Shown here: piece after piece, positions 55,155 through 64,000 of the stretch
Layout: the number at the start of each line of letters is the position of its first letter
Numbering within the stretch: position 1 is the stretch's first letter
Assembly (NCBI GenBank): GCA_965140405.1
Contig: OZ223208.1
Coordinates: 124,001-188,000, forward strand
DNA: 64,000 bases
Origin: G963556115 sp963666605
GTDB taxonomy: Bacteria; Planctomycetota; SZUA-567
Direction: 5' to 3'
Notes under the pieces: generated by a model
Told to the model about the DNA's origin: nothing
The model's database searches: none
What the model saw: the letters and a program-made list of their open reading frames with translations, nothing else
Made by a program: the position numbers and the translations under genes

Positions 55155-57680
55155 TTATTGTAGAAGTGATAGAACATTCTGTGATAGTTGATTTGCTTGA
55201 GCAAGCATTGAAGTACCAGCCTGAACCATGACCTGATTCTTAGAGAATTGAGTTGACTCATAAGCCATATCCGCATCTCTAATATAACTCTCAGTCTTTG
55301 TGATATTCTCAACTGCAACTGATAGACTATTAGCATTTGTTTCAAGCATATTAGCCTGAAAAGCACCAATATCAGCCCTTAGATCTGAGACATCAGCGAT
55401 TGCCTGATCGATAATAGCCATAGCCTTGATAGGATCTTGAGAAAGTGAAGCAAGTCCACCAGCAAGCATATCAGTCACTGTTAGGTACTTCTCAGACTTT
55501 ACAGATGAGCCTTCTGTGAACGCAGCTCTGAACTGAGTCTTACCAAGTTGAACAGCAGTCATATCTTGAATAGAGAATACTGTTCTCTCTTGATCTCCAG
55601 AACCTTCGCCTAGTTGGAACTGCATACCACCTGTCCAGTCGCCCAGAGTTTCAGTCGTACTTTTTAGTGCATGATTTACAAAATTATCATCTGCATTATA
55701 CATCTGTCCCGCTCTTGAACCAAAAGCACCTATATCATAGCCAACAGTAGCGATTGTTGTGCAACCGAGTGTACCCTGATTGAAGACAAGATCAGCAGAA
55801 GCATCTAGATTCGCCATTGAGCCCTTAGTACCATCTAAAATTATTTCCTGCCCATTCACTGCAACAACTGCGTCACTACCGTAGTCAGATCTCTCAGCTC
55901 CAGATAGTCCAGCATCAAGAAGGTTTGGTCCATCAAGTTTTGTATAATATGTGAATAACGCACCTTCACTCTGTTCAATCTTTATGAACTCATCAGAACC
56001 ATAATTCTGAGTAGACAATCTTACACCAAGATTTTCTGTATTGATAGTTGTAGTGAACTCCATATCAGTATTTATAGTACCGAAGTTTAAAGTACCATAA
56101 AGTCCAGATGTAGCACCACCAGCACCAAGTTGAAGACCGTATACTCGTACAGCGCCACCGTCTGTCATACTTAGAGCATCACTCATAGCGACTAAATCTT
56201 CATCTCGCATTCTCTCATCTTTATATACAAAGATCTGTGTTGCATCGCCATCTGTAATGCTATTATCGCTATCAAGTTTTGCTTTAATATAAAGTTTACC
56301 AGTATCAGATGTATTGTTACCTAGATCAATACCACTTAGGAAAGAGCCACTAGAAACGAACATAGAAGTTGTACCATCAGTCGATGCTGCATTCTCAAGC
56401 ATAGAAAAATCTATACCATCTTCAAGAGTACCTTGATCTTCCTGCATATAAGCAAGCTGGATAGTTGAAGTCATACCTGCAGTCATACCAGAGGTTGTAA
56501 AGCTTAGATCGCTTAGTCCTGAGTTATTAAGTGCAATCATATTCAGGCTTCCAGCACCAGTATCAGCCTTACCCAACTCCATAGTCATTGCTTCATCTTT
56601 GTAAAGCATCATAGTAGTATTGTTTACCATCTTTGCGTACACACGCCCATAGCCGTCACAATTCACACCTGGAACAATCGCAGTAGGGTCACCAACAGCA
56701 ATAGCGGTAATACCTGATGTTGTTATATCTCCAAGTTTTGTTCTGTTATATACATCAGCAGTACCAGAAACGTGTGCTGTTGTGGTATTTATATCCATTG
56801 TCGCAGAAGAGGTGACATCTACAGCTGTTGTATTCTTATCAAAGATTAAGTTTGCCTCGATACCCGTAGAATCTACAACTGAATTTACAGAACTAACTAG
56901 TTCACCTAGATGAATACCTTTTGAGAAAGCCATACTACGACTCCCCAACGGGCCAGACAGGATGAATGATTGATCTTTACTTAGGGTATAGTTTGAGTTT
57001 GAGGTATCACCGACTTGAGCAGCAACTATCTCTGTAGAAGGAGAGCTATTAGGAGTAATTTCAAAGTATCCCTTCTGAGCCTGATTACCATTTGGTGATG
57101 ACACACCATTCTCAATATCAACACCTGAGAAATTAATATTCAGCTTGAAGTCTTCACGCTTGAAAATTTGTTTTATATTTGAAAGGTTTGAATCAAGAAG
57201 TCTATGATCGTTAGAGTCTGTAATGAGTACAGAGCTATCATAGCTAAGTTCTTTCCCGCCATTTAGAAGGAATTGATCTGAGAACTTTGTAGTTCTTGCA
57301 ATACGGTCTAGAGTTTGTATTGAGCTATCGACTTCTGCTTGGTCAGCAGACACCTGCTCAGGTGCAGTTACGCCATTATTAGCTGCATGCACAGCCAATT
57401 GCTTCATTTTGTTGAGTATATTACTCATCTCACTTAGAGCACCTTCAGCGATACCTAGGACGTTATTAGCTTCCTGAGTATTCTGTACAGCTCTTTCGAG
57501 ACCATTAGTTTGTGCGCGTAATTGTTCAGAAATAACGAGCCCAGAAGGGTCGTCTTTTGCAGTATTGATTTTGTAGCCTGTAGAAAGGCGTTGTAACGAA
57601 CCGCTCATATTGCGGTTATTAATGTCAAGATTACGTTGAGTGCTGAAAGCATTCAAATTATGGGCAACGATCATAGCCAT
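55155..57680 (-). CDS. fliC: Flagellin with very large central domain
   Basis: Filament subunit of 841 residues, much longer than the roughly 270-500 typical. The N-terminal D0/D1 helices are canonical (NLNAFSTQRNLDINNRNMS, LSTGYKINTAKDDPSGL), as are the C-terminal ones (ITKTESYIRDADMAYESTQF, SMLAQANQLSQNVLSLLQ). About 600 residues between residue 150 and 745 form a variable beta-rich surface region, Ser/Thr/Gly/Asp rich with few charged patches; these would be D2/D3 surface domains. AAGGAGG precedes the ATG. A sigma-28-like promoter lies 240 bases upstream. Export is by the flagellar apparatus. Confidence 0.96.
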   Translation of the reverse strand: MAMIVAHNLNAFSTQRNLDINNRNMSGSLQRLSTGYKINTAKDDPSGLVISEQLRAQTNGLERAVQNTQEANNVLGIAEGALSEMSNILNKMKQLAVHAANNGVTAPEQVSADQAEVDSSIQTLDRIARTTKFSDQFLLNGGKELSYDSSVLITDSNDHRLLDSNLSNIKQIFKREDFKLNINFSGVDIENGVSSPNGNQAQKGYFEITPNSSPSTEIVAAQVGDTSNSNYTLSKDQSFILSGPLGSRSMAFSKGIHLGELVSSVNSVVDSTGIEANLIFDKNTTAVDVTSSATMDINTTTAHVSGTADVYNRTKLGDITTSGITAIAVGDPTAIVPGVNCDGYGRVYAKMVNNTTMMLYKDEAMTMELGKADTGAGSLNMIALNNSGLSDLSFTTSGMTAGMTSTIQLAYMQEDQGTLEDGIDFSMLENAASTDGTTSMFVSSGSFLSGIDLGNNTSDTGKLYIKAKLDSDNSITDGDATQIFVYKDERMRDEDLVAMSDALSMTDGGAVRVYGLQLGAGGATSGLYGTLNFGTINTDMEFTTTINTENLGVRLSTQNYGSDEFIKIEQSEGALFTYYTKLDGPNLLDAGLSGAERSDYGSDAVVAVNGQEIILDGTKGSMANLDASADLVFNQGTLGCTTIATVGYDIGAFGSRAGQMYNADDNFVNHALKSTTETLGDWTGGMQFQLGEGSGDQERTVFSIQDMTAVQLGKTQFRAAFTEGSSVKSEKYLTVTDMLAGGLASLSQDPIKAMAIIDQAIADVSDLRADIGAFQANMLETNANSLSVAVENITKTESYIRDADMAYESTQFSKNQVMVQAGTSMLAQANQLSQNVLSLLQ

Positions 57681-57921
57681 GGTGATTTCCTCCTTGAAAC
57701 CTGAAATTGGCTTAATAAAATGTCGACGACGTCCTAGTCATCATGAGTTCGTATACAATTACGGCAGAACTCACACCGTGTCACTTATACCGACTGGCAG
57801 GTCATATATAAGCCGCTATTCCGAATTATCTGTTGGCAGACAGTTAAAGCAGAATTTTCACACCATAGGCAATACTTCTCCATATTCAAGTTTGGTTAAA
57901 AAAATAACTCTTTCACTCTAG
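57681..57921 (-). promoter_or_regulatory. Long 5' leader of the flagellin gene
   Basis: About 235 untranslated bases between the predicted start point and the ATG. It contains inverted repeats (for example GAGTTC/GAACTC and ACGG/CCGT around 57745-57780) and may fold. Such a length is unusual for flagellin. Together with the promoter it accounts for most of the 328-base gap 57681-58008. Confidence 0.4.
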
Positions 57922-57948
57922 TAATCGGTAGGAGAGACAGATACTTTA
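57922..57948 (-). promoter_or_regulatory. Sigma-28 (FliA)-type promoter of flagellin
   Basis: Minus strand TAAAGTAT, 11 bases, ACCGATTA, against the enterobacterial sigma-28 consensus TAAAGTTT-N11-GCCGATAA: only three mismatches in sixteen. It points at the flagellin gene. Confidence 0.75.
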
Positions 57949-58008
57949 AAAAAAAATATCATTTCTACTATCCTTCCGGTCATAATTGAGGTTTTATAAA
58001 AATGATAA

Positions 58009-58774
58009 TCACATCATTTGAGTGACGTCTACAGCAGGATTGGTATACCTTCTTCTCTTACCTGTCTTCTCACCATACTTTATAGCATGATAAGGGCACC
58101 ACTGGATACATGCAACACAATGCTCGCAATCATCCCCCCCAAACAGGCCTACCATCGACTAACTCAATATTTTTCAAGCTACATACACCTTTACAAATCC
58201 CACACCCAACACACTTATCATCAACAGAAAAGCCCTTACCCCACCCAGCTTTTCTCCGTGTAAAAAATTTATAAAACAATGAAGACAGCAAAGCAAAGCT
58301 AGAGTTTATGCCTACAACCTTCCTAGACTTTATACTATCAACAACTTCACTATAAAGACCTCTAGCCTTTTCAAGTTTGCTAGCAGCCATAGCTTCAACC
58401 ATCCCATTATATTCTACAATATAATTACCAGGCATTTTAATACCTTTAATATATGACAGAGTACAACCTTTATCCGTCAAAATAGATTCAAGTTGTTTGG
58501 GAGTATTCCCTAAAAATCCATTATAAGTCACAACAGAATAATAGTATGCACTTTTAGAAAGTGCTAATTCGCCAATGGTCTTTTTGACAATATCAGGTAC
58601 ACTAGTAAAATAACAAGGAAAGACAAAACCAACCGTCTCACAGCCATCTAGTAACTCGTCTTCATCAAATTTTAATATATGGAAAGCTTCAGAATCATCC
58701 AAGTGATCCTCTAAATACTGTGCAACCTCTAACGAATTCCCAGTACCGGAAAAGTATAATATCACATTCTTCAC
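58009..58774 (-). pseudogene. EFR1-type flavodoxin-ferredoxin protein, frameshifted in a G7 run
   Basis: The first 214 residues give a flavodoxin-like domain (FSGTGNSLEVAQYLEDHL, FPCYFTSVPDIVKK) and the first ferredoxin motif CVGCGICKGVCSLKN. Translation then stops at 58130 after VWGG. The stop follows a run of seven G (minus strand, 58140-58134). With six G the frame continues to 58009 and supplies the second motif CEHCVACIQWCP and a normal C-terminus (254 residues). So one [4Fe-4S] cluster is lost unless the frame shifts. This is slippage, phase variation or an assembly error. It lies 18 bases downstream of larC. Confidence 0.85.
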
Positions 58775-58791
58775 AATAGACCTTTCATAGC

Positions 58792-60144
58792 CTAAATTCT
58801 AGTTTCAGCCAACCGCTTTATCTCTGAAAATTCTCTACCCGTCTCCTCCGCGACCCTTTTGCAATCATCATACTCAGCCTTTAGAGAGACCACATGACCT
58901 TTATAGAGACCACTCTTTACCTTAATCGGATTCCCTAAGACATCTACTACCTCTACTGTCCTCTCAAGTACACTCCTCGACACCTCACGAACCCTCATCC
59001 CTAAGGTAATACCACTCATAAAGATTATTTTTTCAATTTTCTCTCTATCTACAATATTCAAAAGGACAACAACCTCATACCCACCTCGAAATTTCTTCAT
59101 AACTGCTGGAATCATATAACTTTCTAAAACCCCAGCACTGTATAACTTTTCTTGAAGAAAGCCTAGCTCTTCCCCCGTGGCATCATCAACGGCAAACCTT
59201 ATCTCAATAATGTCATTACTTCTAATTTGGCTAGCGCCTTCCTCTTCATATACAATAGCTCTAACAGCATTGGCTGTAGCATCAAAGTCCTTGTCACCCG
59301 CCCCATACCCAATACTTACTATTTTTCCACCAGAGAATTTCCCATAATCTTCACAAAAGACACCGAGGATTGCAGCACCAGTAGGGGTAAGAAGCTCGGT
59401 ATCAATAAGTCCAGGGACAATCGAAATCCCCATCTTTTCAATAATTTTTAGAGTTGCCGGAGCTGGTACAGGCATTACACCATGAGCACACTTGATAGTA
59501 CCACTACCAACTGCAACCTTACCAGCAGTAATATACTCTACACCCAGATTCTCAATTGCAAGTGCAGATCCTATTACATCTATAAGGGTATCAATTCCAC
59601 TAATCTCATGAAAATGCACCTTCTCTTTAGGCTGTCCATGTACTGTCCCTTCTGCCTCTGCCAAGAGATTAAACACCTCTTCCGCCTTCTCTCTAACATA
59701 CTTACTCAGCACAGGATTATCAAGTACCTTGAGCATATCGCTAAGATGTCTATGAGCTTTATGAGTGTGAGTATGTCCTGTTGAATGGCTATGGCTATGG
59801 CTATGGCTATGGCTATGGTCATGGCCATGGTTATGCTCATGCTCATGCTCATGCTCATGCTTATGCTTATGCTCATGATTATGATTATGATTATGATTAT
59901 GATTATGATTATGGTTATGATTATGGTTATGGTTATGGTTATGACCTGTGTTATCTGTAACAACAATATTCTTTGCCGTTATGCCTGCACGTATCGTTCC
60001 ACTTATTTCTATATCCCAATCAGAAATATCCAACTGTTTGAGCGTTGAAACAATATATTCATAATCAGCACCACAATCCACTAAAGCTCCAAGAATCATA
60101 TCACCAGCAGCACCACATGTCAATTCAAAGTGTAACCTATTCAT
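58792..60144 (-). CDS. larC: Nickel-pincer cofactor protein LarC with His-rich insert
   Basis: LarC inserts nickel into the pyridinium dithiocarboxylate cofactor of lactate racemase. The N-terminus LTCGAAGDMILGALVDCG is typical, and the enzyme runs through TPTGAAIL to the C-terminal nickel-binding part. One continuous frame here, whereas in Lactobacillus larC1 and larC2 are joined by a frameshift. After residue 65, about 75 residues are dominated by alternating His (HN, HE, HK, HS pairs), encoded by hexanucleotide repeats; such inserts bind nickel. LarA and LarB/E are absent from the window. Confidence 0.92.
   Translation of the reverse strand: MNRLHFELTCGAAGDMILGALVDCGADYEYIVSTLKQLDISDWDIEISGTIRAGITAKNIVVTDNTGHNHNHNHNHNHNHNHNHNHNHNHEHKHKHEHEHEHEHNHGHDHSHSHSHSHSHSTGHTHTHKAHRHLSDMLKVLDNPVLSKYVREKAEEVFNLLAEAEGTVHGQPKEKVHFHEISGIDTLIDVIGSALAIENLGVEYITAGKVAVGSGTIKCAHGVMPVPAPATLKIIEKMGISIVPGLIDTELLTPTGAAILGVFCEDYGKFSGGKIVSIGYGAGDKDFDATANAVRAIVYEEEGASQIRSNDIIEIRFAVDDATGEELGFLQEKLYSAGVLESYMIPAVMKKFRGGYEVVVLLNIVDREKIEKIIFMSGITLGMRVREVSRSVLERTVEVVDVLGNPIKVKSGLYKGHVVSLKAEYDDCKRVAEETGREFSEIKRLAETRI
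59785..59943. repeat. Hexanucleotide repeat tract within larC
   Basis: About 26 tandem hexamers of the type CATNNN (minus strand), in blocks of CATAGC, CATGAG, CATAAT and CATAAC. They encode His-Ser, His-Glu and His-Asn. Because the unit is six bases, slippage changes length without breaking the frame. Confidence 0.9.
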
Positions 60145-60222
60145 AATTAATTCCTATATATACTATATTCTAAAAAATAATAGCTGACAAAACGTCAACG
60201 AAGAAGATAAAAGTTATGATAA

Positions 60223-61935
60223 CTACAACCTCTTACCCTTAAGTATTGCCCACGCCAGCCAGAACCCAAGACAGAGTGCAGCCAAATAACCACCACTAGC
60301 AATAATAGCCGAAATCGGCACCCCTGTCAAAAATGGTACCTCAACTTTATTCACTAGATCTGATCCTGATGCCAAGACTATCGAACTTCCTAGAAGTATT
60401 GCACTAATAAGCAGACCCAGAGTAATCCTGTTACTCGCCCTCTCAACCTGTGAACTAACCTCTTCAAGTCCTTCATGATGAAATATAATTCTAGTCTTTC
60501 CAGCTCTAGCCTTACTCATCAAGTCTCTGAGATCTTCAGGGGTACGTTTGAGTAAATTGAATATGCGGTACATATAAAAGCCAAAAGACCAAGCCATATC
60601 TTTAGGGTCGAAAAATTCAGGTATTGTTTTCTTTAGGAATGGCTTTATCGCAGTAGTAAAGTTATAAGAAGGGCAAATCATCCTTATCACGCCCTGCACT
60701 GTCACAAAGCTCTTAGTAAGTAGCACAAAATCCCTTGGAAGTATCAAGCCATTACGCCTAGCGATAGTTATCGCCTCATTTATTGCCTGACCAATATCTA
60801 TCCTATCCATGGGTAGGCCATAATACCTAGTGATAAATGTAGCAAATTCATTTCTGAAATCTCTAAGGTTGGTATGCTCAGAGACCACACCAATAGTAGA
60901 GAAGAAATCAGTTACTACATCTATATCCCCACGGCTCAGAGCGATAAGCATAACGATGAACTGCTTCTTCATATCGTCTGGTATCTGCCCCACCTGCCCA
61001 TAGTCAATGACAGCTATTTTCTTGTTATCTAGGATAAAGATATTCCCCGGATGCGGGTCAGAGTGAAAGAAACCATCCTTGAAGTACTGTTGCATAAAGC
61101 AGTCGGTAAGTTTACGAGCTATGTGCTCTGATTCGATACTATCTTCTGGGGTATATAGAGATAATGACTGCCCCTGTAATTCCTCAAGCACAAGGGTGTC
61201 ATGTGTTACATAGTCCCAGAATACCTTTGGGGCAACAACATCTTCATCCCCCTCAAATTGCGTGGTAAACTTCTCTGTAAATGCGCCCTCCGTGACAAAA
61301 TCCAGCTCTCTCTGCATGCACTGAGAAAACTCATCTACAACCATTTCAGGCCTTATCGATAAAGTTTCTGGAACGTGCTTTGCAATCACTCCTGCAAGAT
61401 ACCGAAGCAGAGCAAGATCTTCCTTTACAACCTTGTCTGTTCCCGGCCTCTTGACCTTTATTACTACCTTATCGCCGTTTAGCAATACAGCTTTATGCAC
61501 CTGCCCCACACTACCACTAGCCAGAGCCACTTCATCAATAGAGGCAAAGACACTCTCACAAGTCTTATTCAGGCTCTTCTCAATTACACTTCTAATCTCA
61601 GGGAAAGATAGTGGTGCGACATTTTCTTGCAACCGTGAGAATGCCTCAATGTATTCAGGTGGTATGATATCAGGTCTTGTGGCAAGCACTTGTCCAAATT
61701 TTATAAATGTTGTACCTAGTTCTTCAATTGCTTTGGCCAACCTTGTCGCCGTATTCATTTTATTACCATGAATTTCATCAGAAGATGTAGCAGCCTTTAT
61801 CCTTAATGATGAAGGCAGTAGCGGATCTAATCCAGCATGAACGACAACGTAAGCAAATCCGTGTTTGGTAAGGATTGTAACAATCTCTCTCAAACGCTTG
61901 AGGTTCATAAACTTACCAAAGAGATTCTTGATCAT
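60223..61935 (-). CDS. ABC1/UbiB (AarF) family atypical kinase
   Basis: A membrane-associated 570-residue kinase-like protein. Family motifs: KxGQ in FIKFGQVLATRPDIIP, ATP Ala-rich segment LASGSVGQVHKAVL, VKVKRPG, ECQRELDF-like CMQRELDFVTEGAF, HSDPHPGNI (catalytic) and VIDYGQVG. Two C-terminal hydrophobic helices (about 510-530 and 545-565) anchor it. UbiB supports ubiquinone synthesis; other members act in lipid homeostasis. Role here unproven. Confidence 0.92.
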   Translation of the reverse strand: MIKNLFGKFMNLKRLREIVTILTKHGFAYVVVHAGLDPLLPSSLRIKAATSSDEIHGNKMNTATRLAKAIEELGTTFIKFGQVLATRPDIIPPEYIEAFSRLQENVAPLSFPEIRSVIEKSLNKTCESVFASIDEVALASGSVGQVHKAVLLNGDKVVIKVKRPGTDKVVKEDLALLRYLAGVIAKHVPETLSIRPEMVVDEFSQCMQRELDFVTEGAFTEKFTTQFEGDEDVVAPKVFWDYVTHDTLVLEELQGQSLSLYTPEDSIESEHIARKLTDCFMQQYFKDGFFHSDPHPGNIFILDNKKIAVIDYGQVGQIPDDMKKQFIVMLIALSRGDIDVVTDFFSTIGVVSEHTNLRDFRNEFATFITRYYGLPMDRIDIGQAINEAITIARRNGLILPRDFVLLTKSFVTVQGVIRMICPSYNFTTAIKPFLKKTIPEFFDPKDMAWSFGFYMYRIFNLLKRTPEDLRDLMSKARAGKTRIIFHHEGLEEVSSQVERASNRITLGLLISAILLGSSIVLASGSDLVNKVEVPFLTGVPISAIIASGGYLAALCLGFWLAWAILKGKRL

Positions 61936-62028
61936 ATCTCATCCTTTTCTGCTTGGATACTATTCTTTGGGCATATTCTGATAAATAATCTCTAATTATA
62001 CCACTTTACCAAAATATTTCAACAAGAC

Positions 62029-63429
62029 CTACTCAATAATTCTCATCTTCTCCCACTTACCCCCGCGGTAACGTATATAGAATACTCCACCAGCTATAAA
62101 AGTATAAGTAACCAGTATCTTCCAGAGCACCCATGGCCCTGCGTCAAAGATGCTTACAGCAATATATGAAGGTATAGCAAAGAAAGCCCAACTCATCCCT
62201 GTTCCCACATACATACTAAACTTTGTATCTCCTGCTCCTTTGATCGCACCGGAGAACAGTATCAAAATACCATCAAAAGTAAAGAAGACGATGATATAGT
62301 GAAGCATTCTCTCTGTAATGATATAGACTTTCTCGACATCCTCAACTCCTACGAGCGGAAAGAACTCCATTATCTCACGAGGGAAGATCAAGAAGACAAC
62401 CGCTATCATTGATACATACCCAAGCATCACAAAAAAGCAGTTCTTGGTCGCTCTCTTTGCCAGCTTGATATTCTCACTTCCAATACCTTGCCCGACAAAT
62501 ATCCCAGATGTTATCCCAATGCTCATTACCGGAATAAACATTACAGCGTTGAATGTGAAAGCTATAGTGCTTGCTATACTTATTGAGTTACCCATAAGAG
62601 CTAAAAGATGAATAAATATACCAAACGATGTTACATCCAAACATAACTGCACCCCACTCGGCATACCAAACCTAACAACCCTTTTAAATAGGCTGATAAA
62701 GAAGAGTTTTTTTGGTAGAGTATTATACCTAACCCTATGTTTCTTCCTGAAAAACATCAGAGCAGAGAAGAGAAATCCACAGAATCCAGAGACTATTGTG
62801 CCTATAGCCGCTCCAGTTATCCCCATCTCCTCAACTCCCCAGCGCCCCAGACCAATAGATTCAAGCCCATCATCACCGAAGATCAAGACATAATTAACAA
62901 CAACATTTACCGAAGTACTGAGTAGCTCCTGCACAGTTACCATCCACGTCTTCCCTCTACCGCTCCAAAAAGTCATGAGTGTATTAGTCATAACAAAGAA
63001 GACTGTGCCACCACACATAATCTGGAAGTATGGTATCTCAAAGGCTATCTGAGCAGGGTCATGACCTAAAAAGTTGAAAAACCACTCACCCCAAAAGACA
63101 CCCGTTCCAATAAAAGCTCCACCGATCAAAGAAAGAAAGAGTCCTTGCCATACAACAATTCCAACCCTTTTTTCTTTATTTGCCCCTATATACTGCGCAA
63201 CAAAGCTACTTACATAGTTTACAGACCCCAGCCAGAAGCTGAACAATGTATACCAAATCACTCCAGCAGAGAGAGAAGCAGCCAAAGCCAGCCCATCATA
63301 GTGCGCCAGCATAACTCTATCGGTAAATACTTTTATTGCTACTCCGGAGCTAGCAATCATCAGAGGGAGAGCTACCCTAAGGATCTCCAAAATTGCCCCA
63401 GATTCAAATTTATTAGACCTATTTTTCAT
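62029..63429 (-). CDS. MATE-family multidrug/Na+ efflux transporter
   Basis: A 466-residue inner-membrane protein with about 12 hydrophobic helices in two similar halves, beginning with LRVALPLMIASSGVAIKVFTDRVMLAHYDG, which matches the NorM/DinF class start. Internal GITGAAIGTIVSGFCG is a conserved glycine-rich helix. Substrate unknown. It ends 93 bases upstream of the ABC1 gene on the same strand. Confidence 0.92.
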   Translation of the reverse strand: MKNRSNKFESGAILEILRVALPLMIASSGVAIKVFTDRVMLAHYDGLALAASLSAGVIWYTLFSFWLGSVNYVSSFVAQYIGANKEKRVGIVVWQGLFLSLIGGAFIGTGVFWGEWFFNFLGHDPAQIAFEIPYFQIMCGGTVFFVMTNTLMTFWSGRGKTWMVTVQELLSTSVNVVVNYVLIFGDDGLESIGLGRWGVEEMGITGAAIGTIVSGFCGFLFSALMFFRKKHRVRYNTLPKKLFFISLFKRVVRFGMPSGVQLCLDVTSFGIFIHLLALMGNSISIASTIAFTFNAVMFIPVMSIGITSGIFVGQGIGSENIKLAKRATKNCFFVMLGYVSMIAVVFLIFPREIMEFFPLVGVEDVEKVYIITERMLHYIIVFFTFDGILILFSGAIKGAGDTKFSMYVGTGMSWAFFAIPSYIAVSIFDAGPWVLWKILVTYTFIAGGVFYIRYRGGKWEKMRIIE

Positions 63430-63608
63430 ATACTACCTTTAATCCAGATATTTTATCTTACAATACACACTATATTTTTAATGAGCAATAATTATATCTT
63501 TATATCCCAATTATCCTTACGAAAAACCTCTAAAAGCCTTTTTTTATACTAAAAATACAAAAAAACCCAGCAAAGAATTTATAAATATGTATAATATATC
63601 ATAAATTA

Positions 63609-63636
63609 TTGCATTAAATATGCATGATTGTATATT
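63609..63636 (+). promoter_or_regulatory. Candidate promoter of clpC
   Basis: TTGCAT, 16-base spacer, TATATT, about 118 bases before the clpC ATG. It lies in the 325-base divergent gap 63430-63754, which otherwise shows no gene. Confidence 0.45.
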
Positions 63637-63754
63637 ATACATGTACACAAAGTAATAGTGGCAAATAGCAGATTATATGTGCAGTCTTTTGGCAATTTCC
63701 TCTGCAACAGGTCACGAACTAAATTTAATTGCTCGAAAGGGAGACGTTTTGGAT

Positions 63755-64000
63755 ATGTTTGAAAAATTTACAGATCGAGCGAGGAAGGTAATAAATCTAG
63801 CTAGGCAAGAAGCAGAACGCCTAGGACATGAATTTATCGGTACAGAACACATACTTCTAGGACTTGTTAAAGAAGGCTCTGGAGTTGCAGCAAATGTACT
63901 AGAAATCCTCAATGTAGATCTTGAAAAAGTAAGATTAGAAGTAGAAAAATATGTCACACCTACTGGTGAGACCAAGAGTTTTAGTACCTCACTTCCATTC
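63755..64000 (+). CDS. clpC: ATP-dependent Clp protease ATPase subunit ClpC (partial, 5' end)
   Basis: The first 82 residues match the ClpC N-terminal domain: MFEKFTDRARKVINLARQEA, then HEFIGTEHILLGLVKEGSGVAANVL, which is the Clp N repeat 1. The gene runs off the right edge. ClpC unfolds proteins for ClpP. Start choice: ATG 63755 gives the family-like MF start; an in-frame TTG at 63749 has better spacing to AAAGGGAG, and the frame also stays open up to 63677. Confidence 0.92.
   Translation, partial: MFEKFTDRARKVINLARQEAERLGHEFIGTEHILLGLVKEGSGVAANVLEILNVDLEKVRLEVEKYVTPTGETKSFSTSLPF

Noticed and set aside
59785..59943. CRISPR-like array
   Set aside because: The repeat unit is six bases without spacers and lies inside a coding frame.
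59706..60048. Open frames on both strands made of repeated Met-Ala/Met-Leu or Ile-Thr pairs
   Set aside because: They are shadows of the hexanucleotide repeat inside larC and have no independent coding signs.
63677..63754. N-terminal extension of ClpC
   Set aside because: The frame is open, but the ClpC family starts at the MF residues and the extension shows no typical features.

Overview
The window is AT-rich, densely coded bacterial chromosome with no phage, IS element or CRISPR array. It suggests a flagellated, diderm, probably anaerobic or microaerophilic bacterium. The support is a flagellin with a sigma-28-like promoter, a YicC/Gmk/SecG/RseP housekeeping block, the non-mevalonate enzyme Dxr, the oxygen-defence pair desulfoferrodoxin plus rubrerythrin, and many flavin/Fe-S proteins. 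I cannot place it firmly in a phylum from sequence reading alone; a poorly sampled lineage such as one in the PVC group or Candidatus Riflebacteria is possible, but that is only a guess.

Layout. 1-4.3 kb (+): tail of an unknown gene, an FHA-GAF-nucleotide cyclase-PilZ-like protein, a cysteine-cluster protein, a PyrK-like flavoprotein and a flavin-ferredoxin fusion. 4.4-5.9 kb (-): AraC regulator, cupin protein and an initiator tRNA with clear promoter and terminator. 6.1-12 kb: glycine dehydrogenase subunit 2 (+), then two glycosyltransferases, GlgC and a degenerate alpha/beta hydrolase (-). 12.3-17.4 kb (+): purine nucleoside phosphorylase, a hybrid histidine kinase, a stand-alone receiver and PhoH. 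17.4-19.8 kb (-): an ExeA-type ATPase with a two-TM coiled-coil protein. 20-27 kb (+): HisI, a pseudo-receiver fused to a DNA-methyltransferase-type target recognition domain, a giant NMT1/PAS/PocR hybrid kinase and a TrmA-family RNA methyltransferase. 27-29.7 kb (-): desulfoferrodoxin, rubrerythrin, Dxr. 30-41.8 kb (+): a long co-directional housekeeping run (SecG with a long extension, DUF2225, YicC, small membrane protein, Gmk, aspartokinase, phosphoesterase, RseP, YdjC-type deacetylase, YugP peptidase, EndoQ-like PHP nuclease, small membrane protein).

41.8-52 kb: acyltransferase and Hsp33 (-), two paralogous metallo-beta-lactamase-fold hydrolases (+, the second frameshifted), then a lipoprotein and a three-gene chemosensory-like cluster (-) of CheW, a CheA with two CheW domains and a receiver, and a soluble receptor-like protein with a duplicated sensor module and no methyl-accepting domain. 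52.3-54.3 kb: divergent IclR regulator and KduI with palindromic operator candidates between them. 54.4-57.9 kb (-): a small membrane protein, two copies of a paired-hairpin element, and an 841-residue flagellin. 58-63.4 kb (-): a frameshifted flavodoxin-ferredoxin protein, LarC with a long histidine-rich hexanucleotide repeat, an ABC1/UbiB kinase and a MATE transporter. The right edge holds the start of clpC (+).

Signalling dominates the accessory content. The most unusual items are the pseudo-receiver/TRD fusion beside a ligand-sensing hybrid kinase, the methylation-less chemosensory cluster, and the paired-hairpin elements after flagellin. Two genes are broken by single-base changes in G runs; these may be real, phase-variable, or assembly errors.
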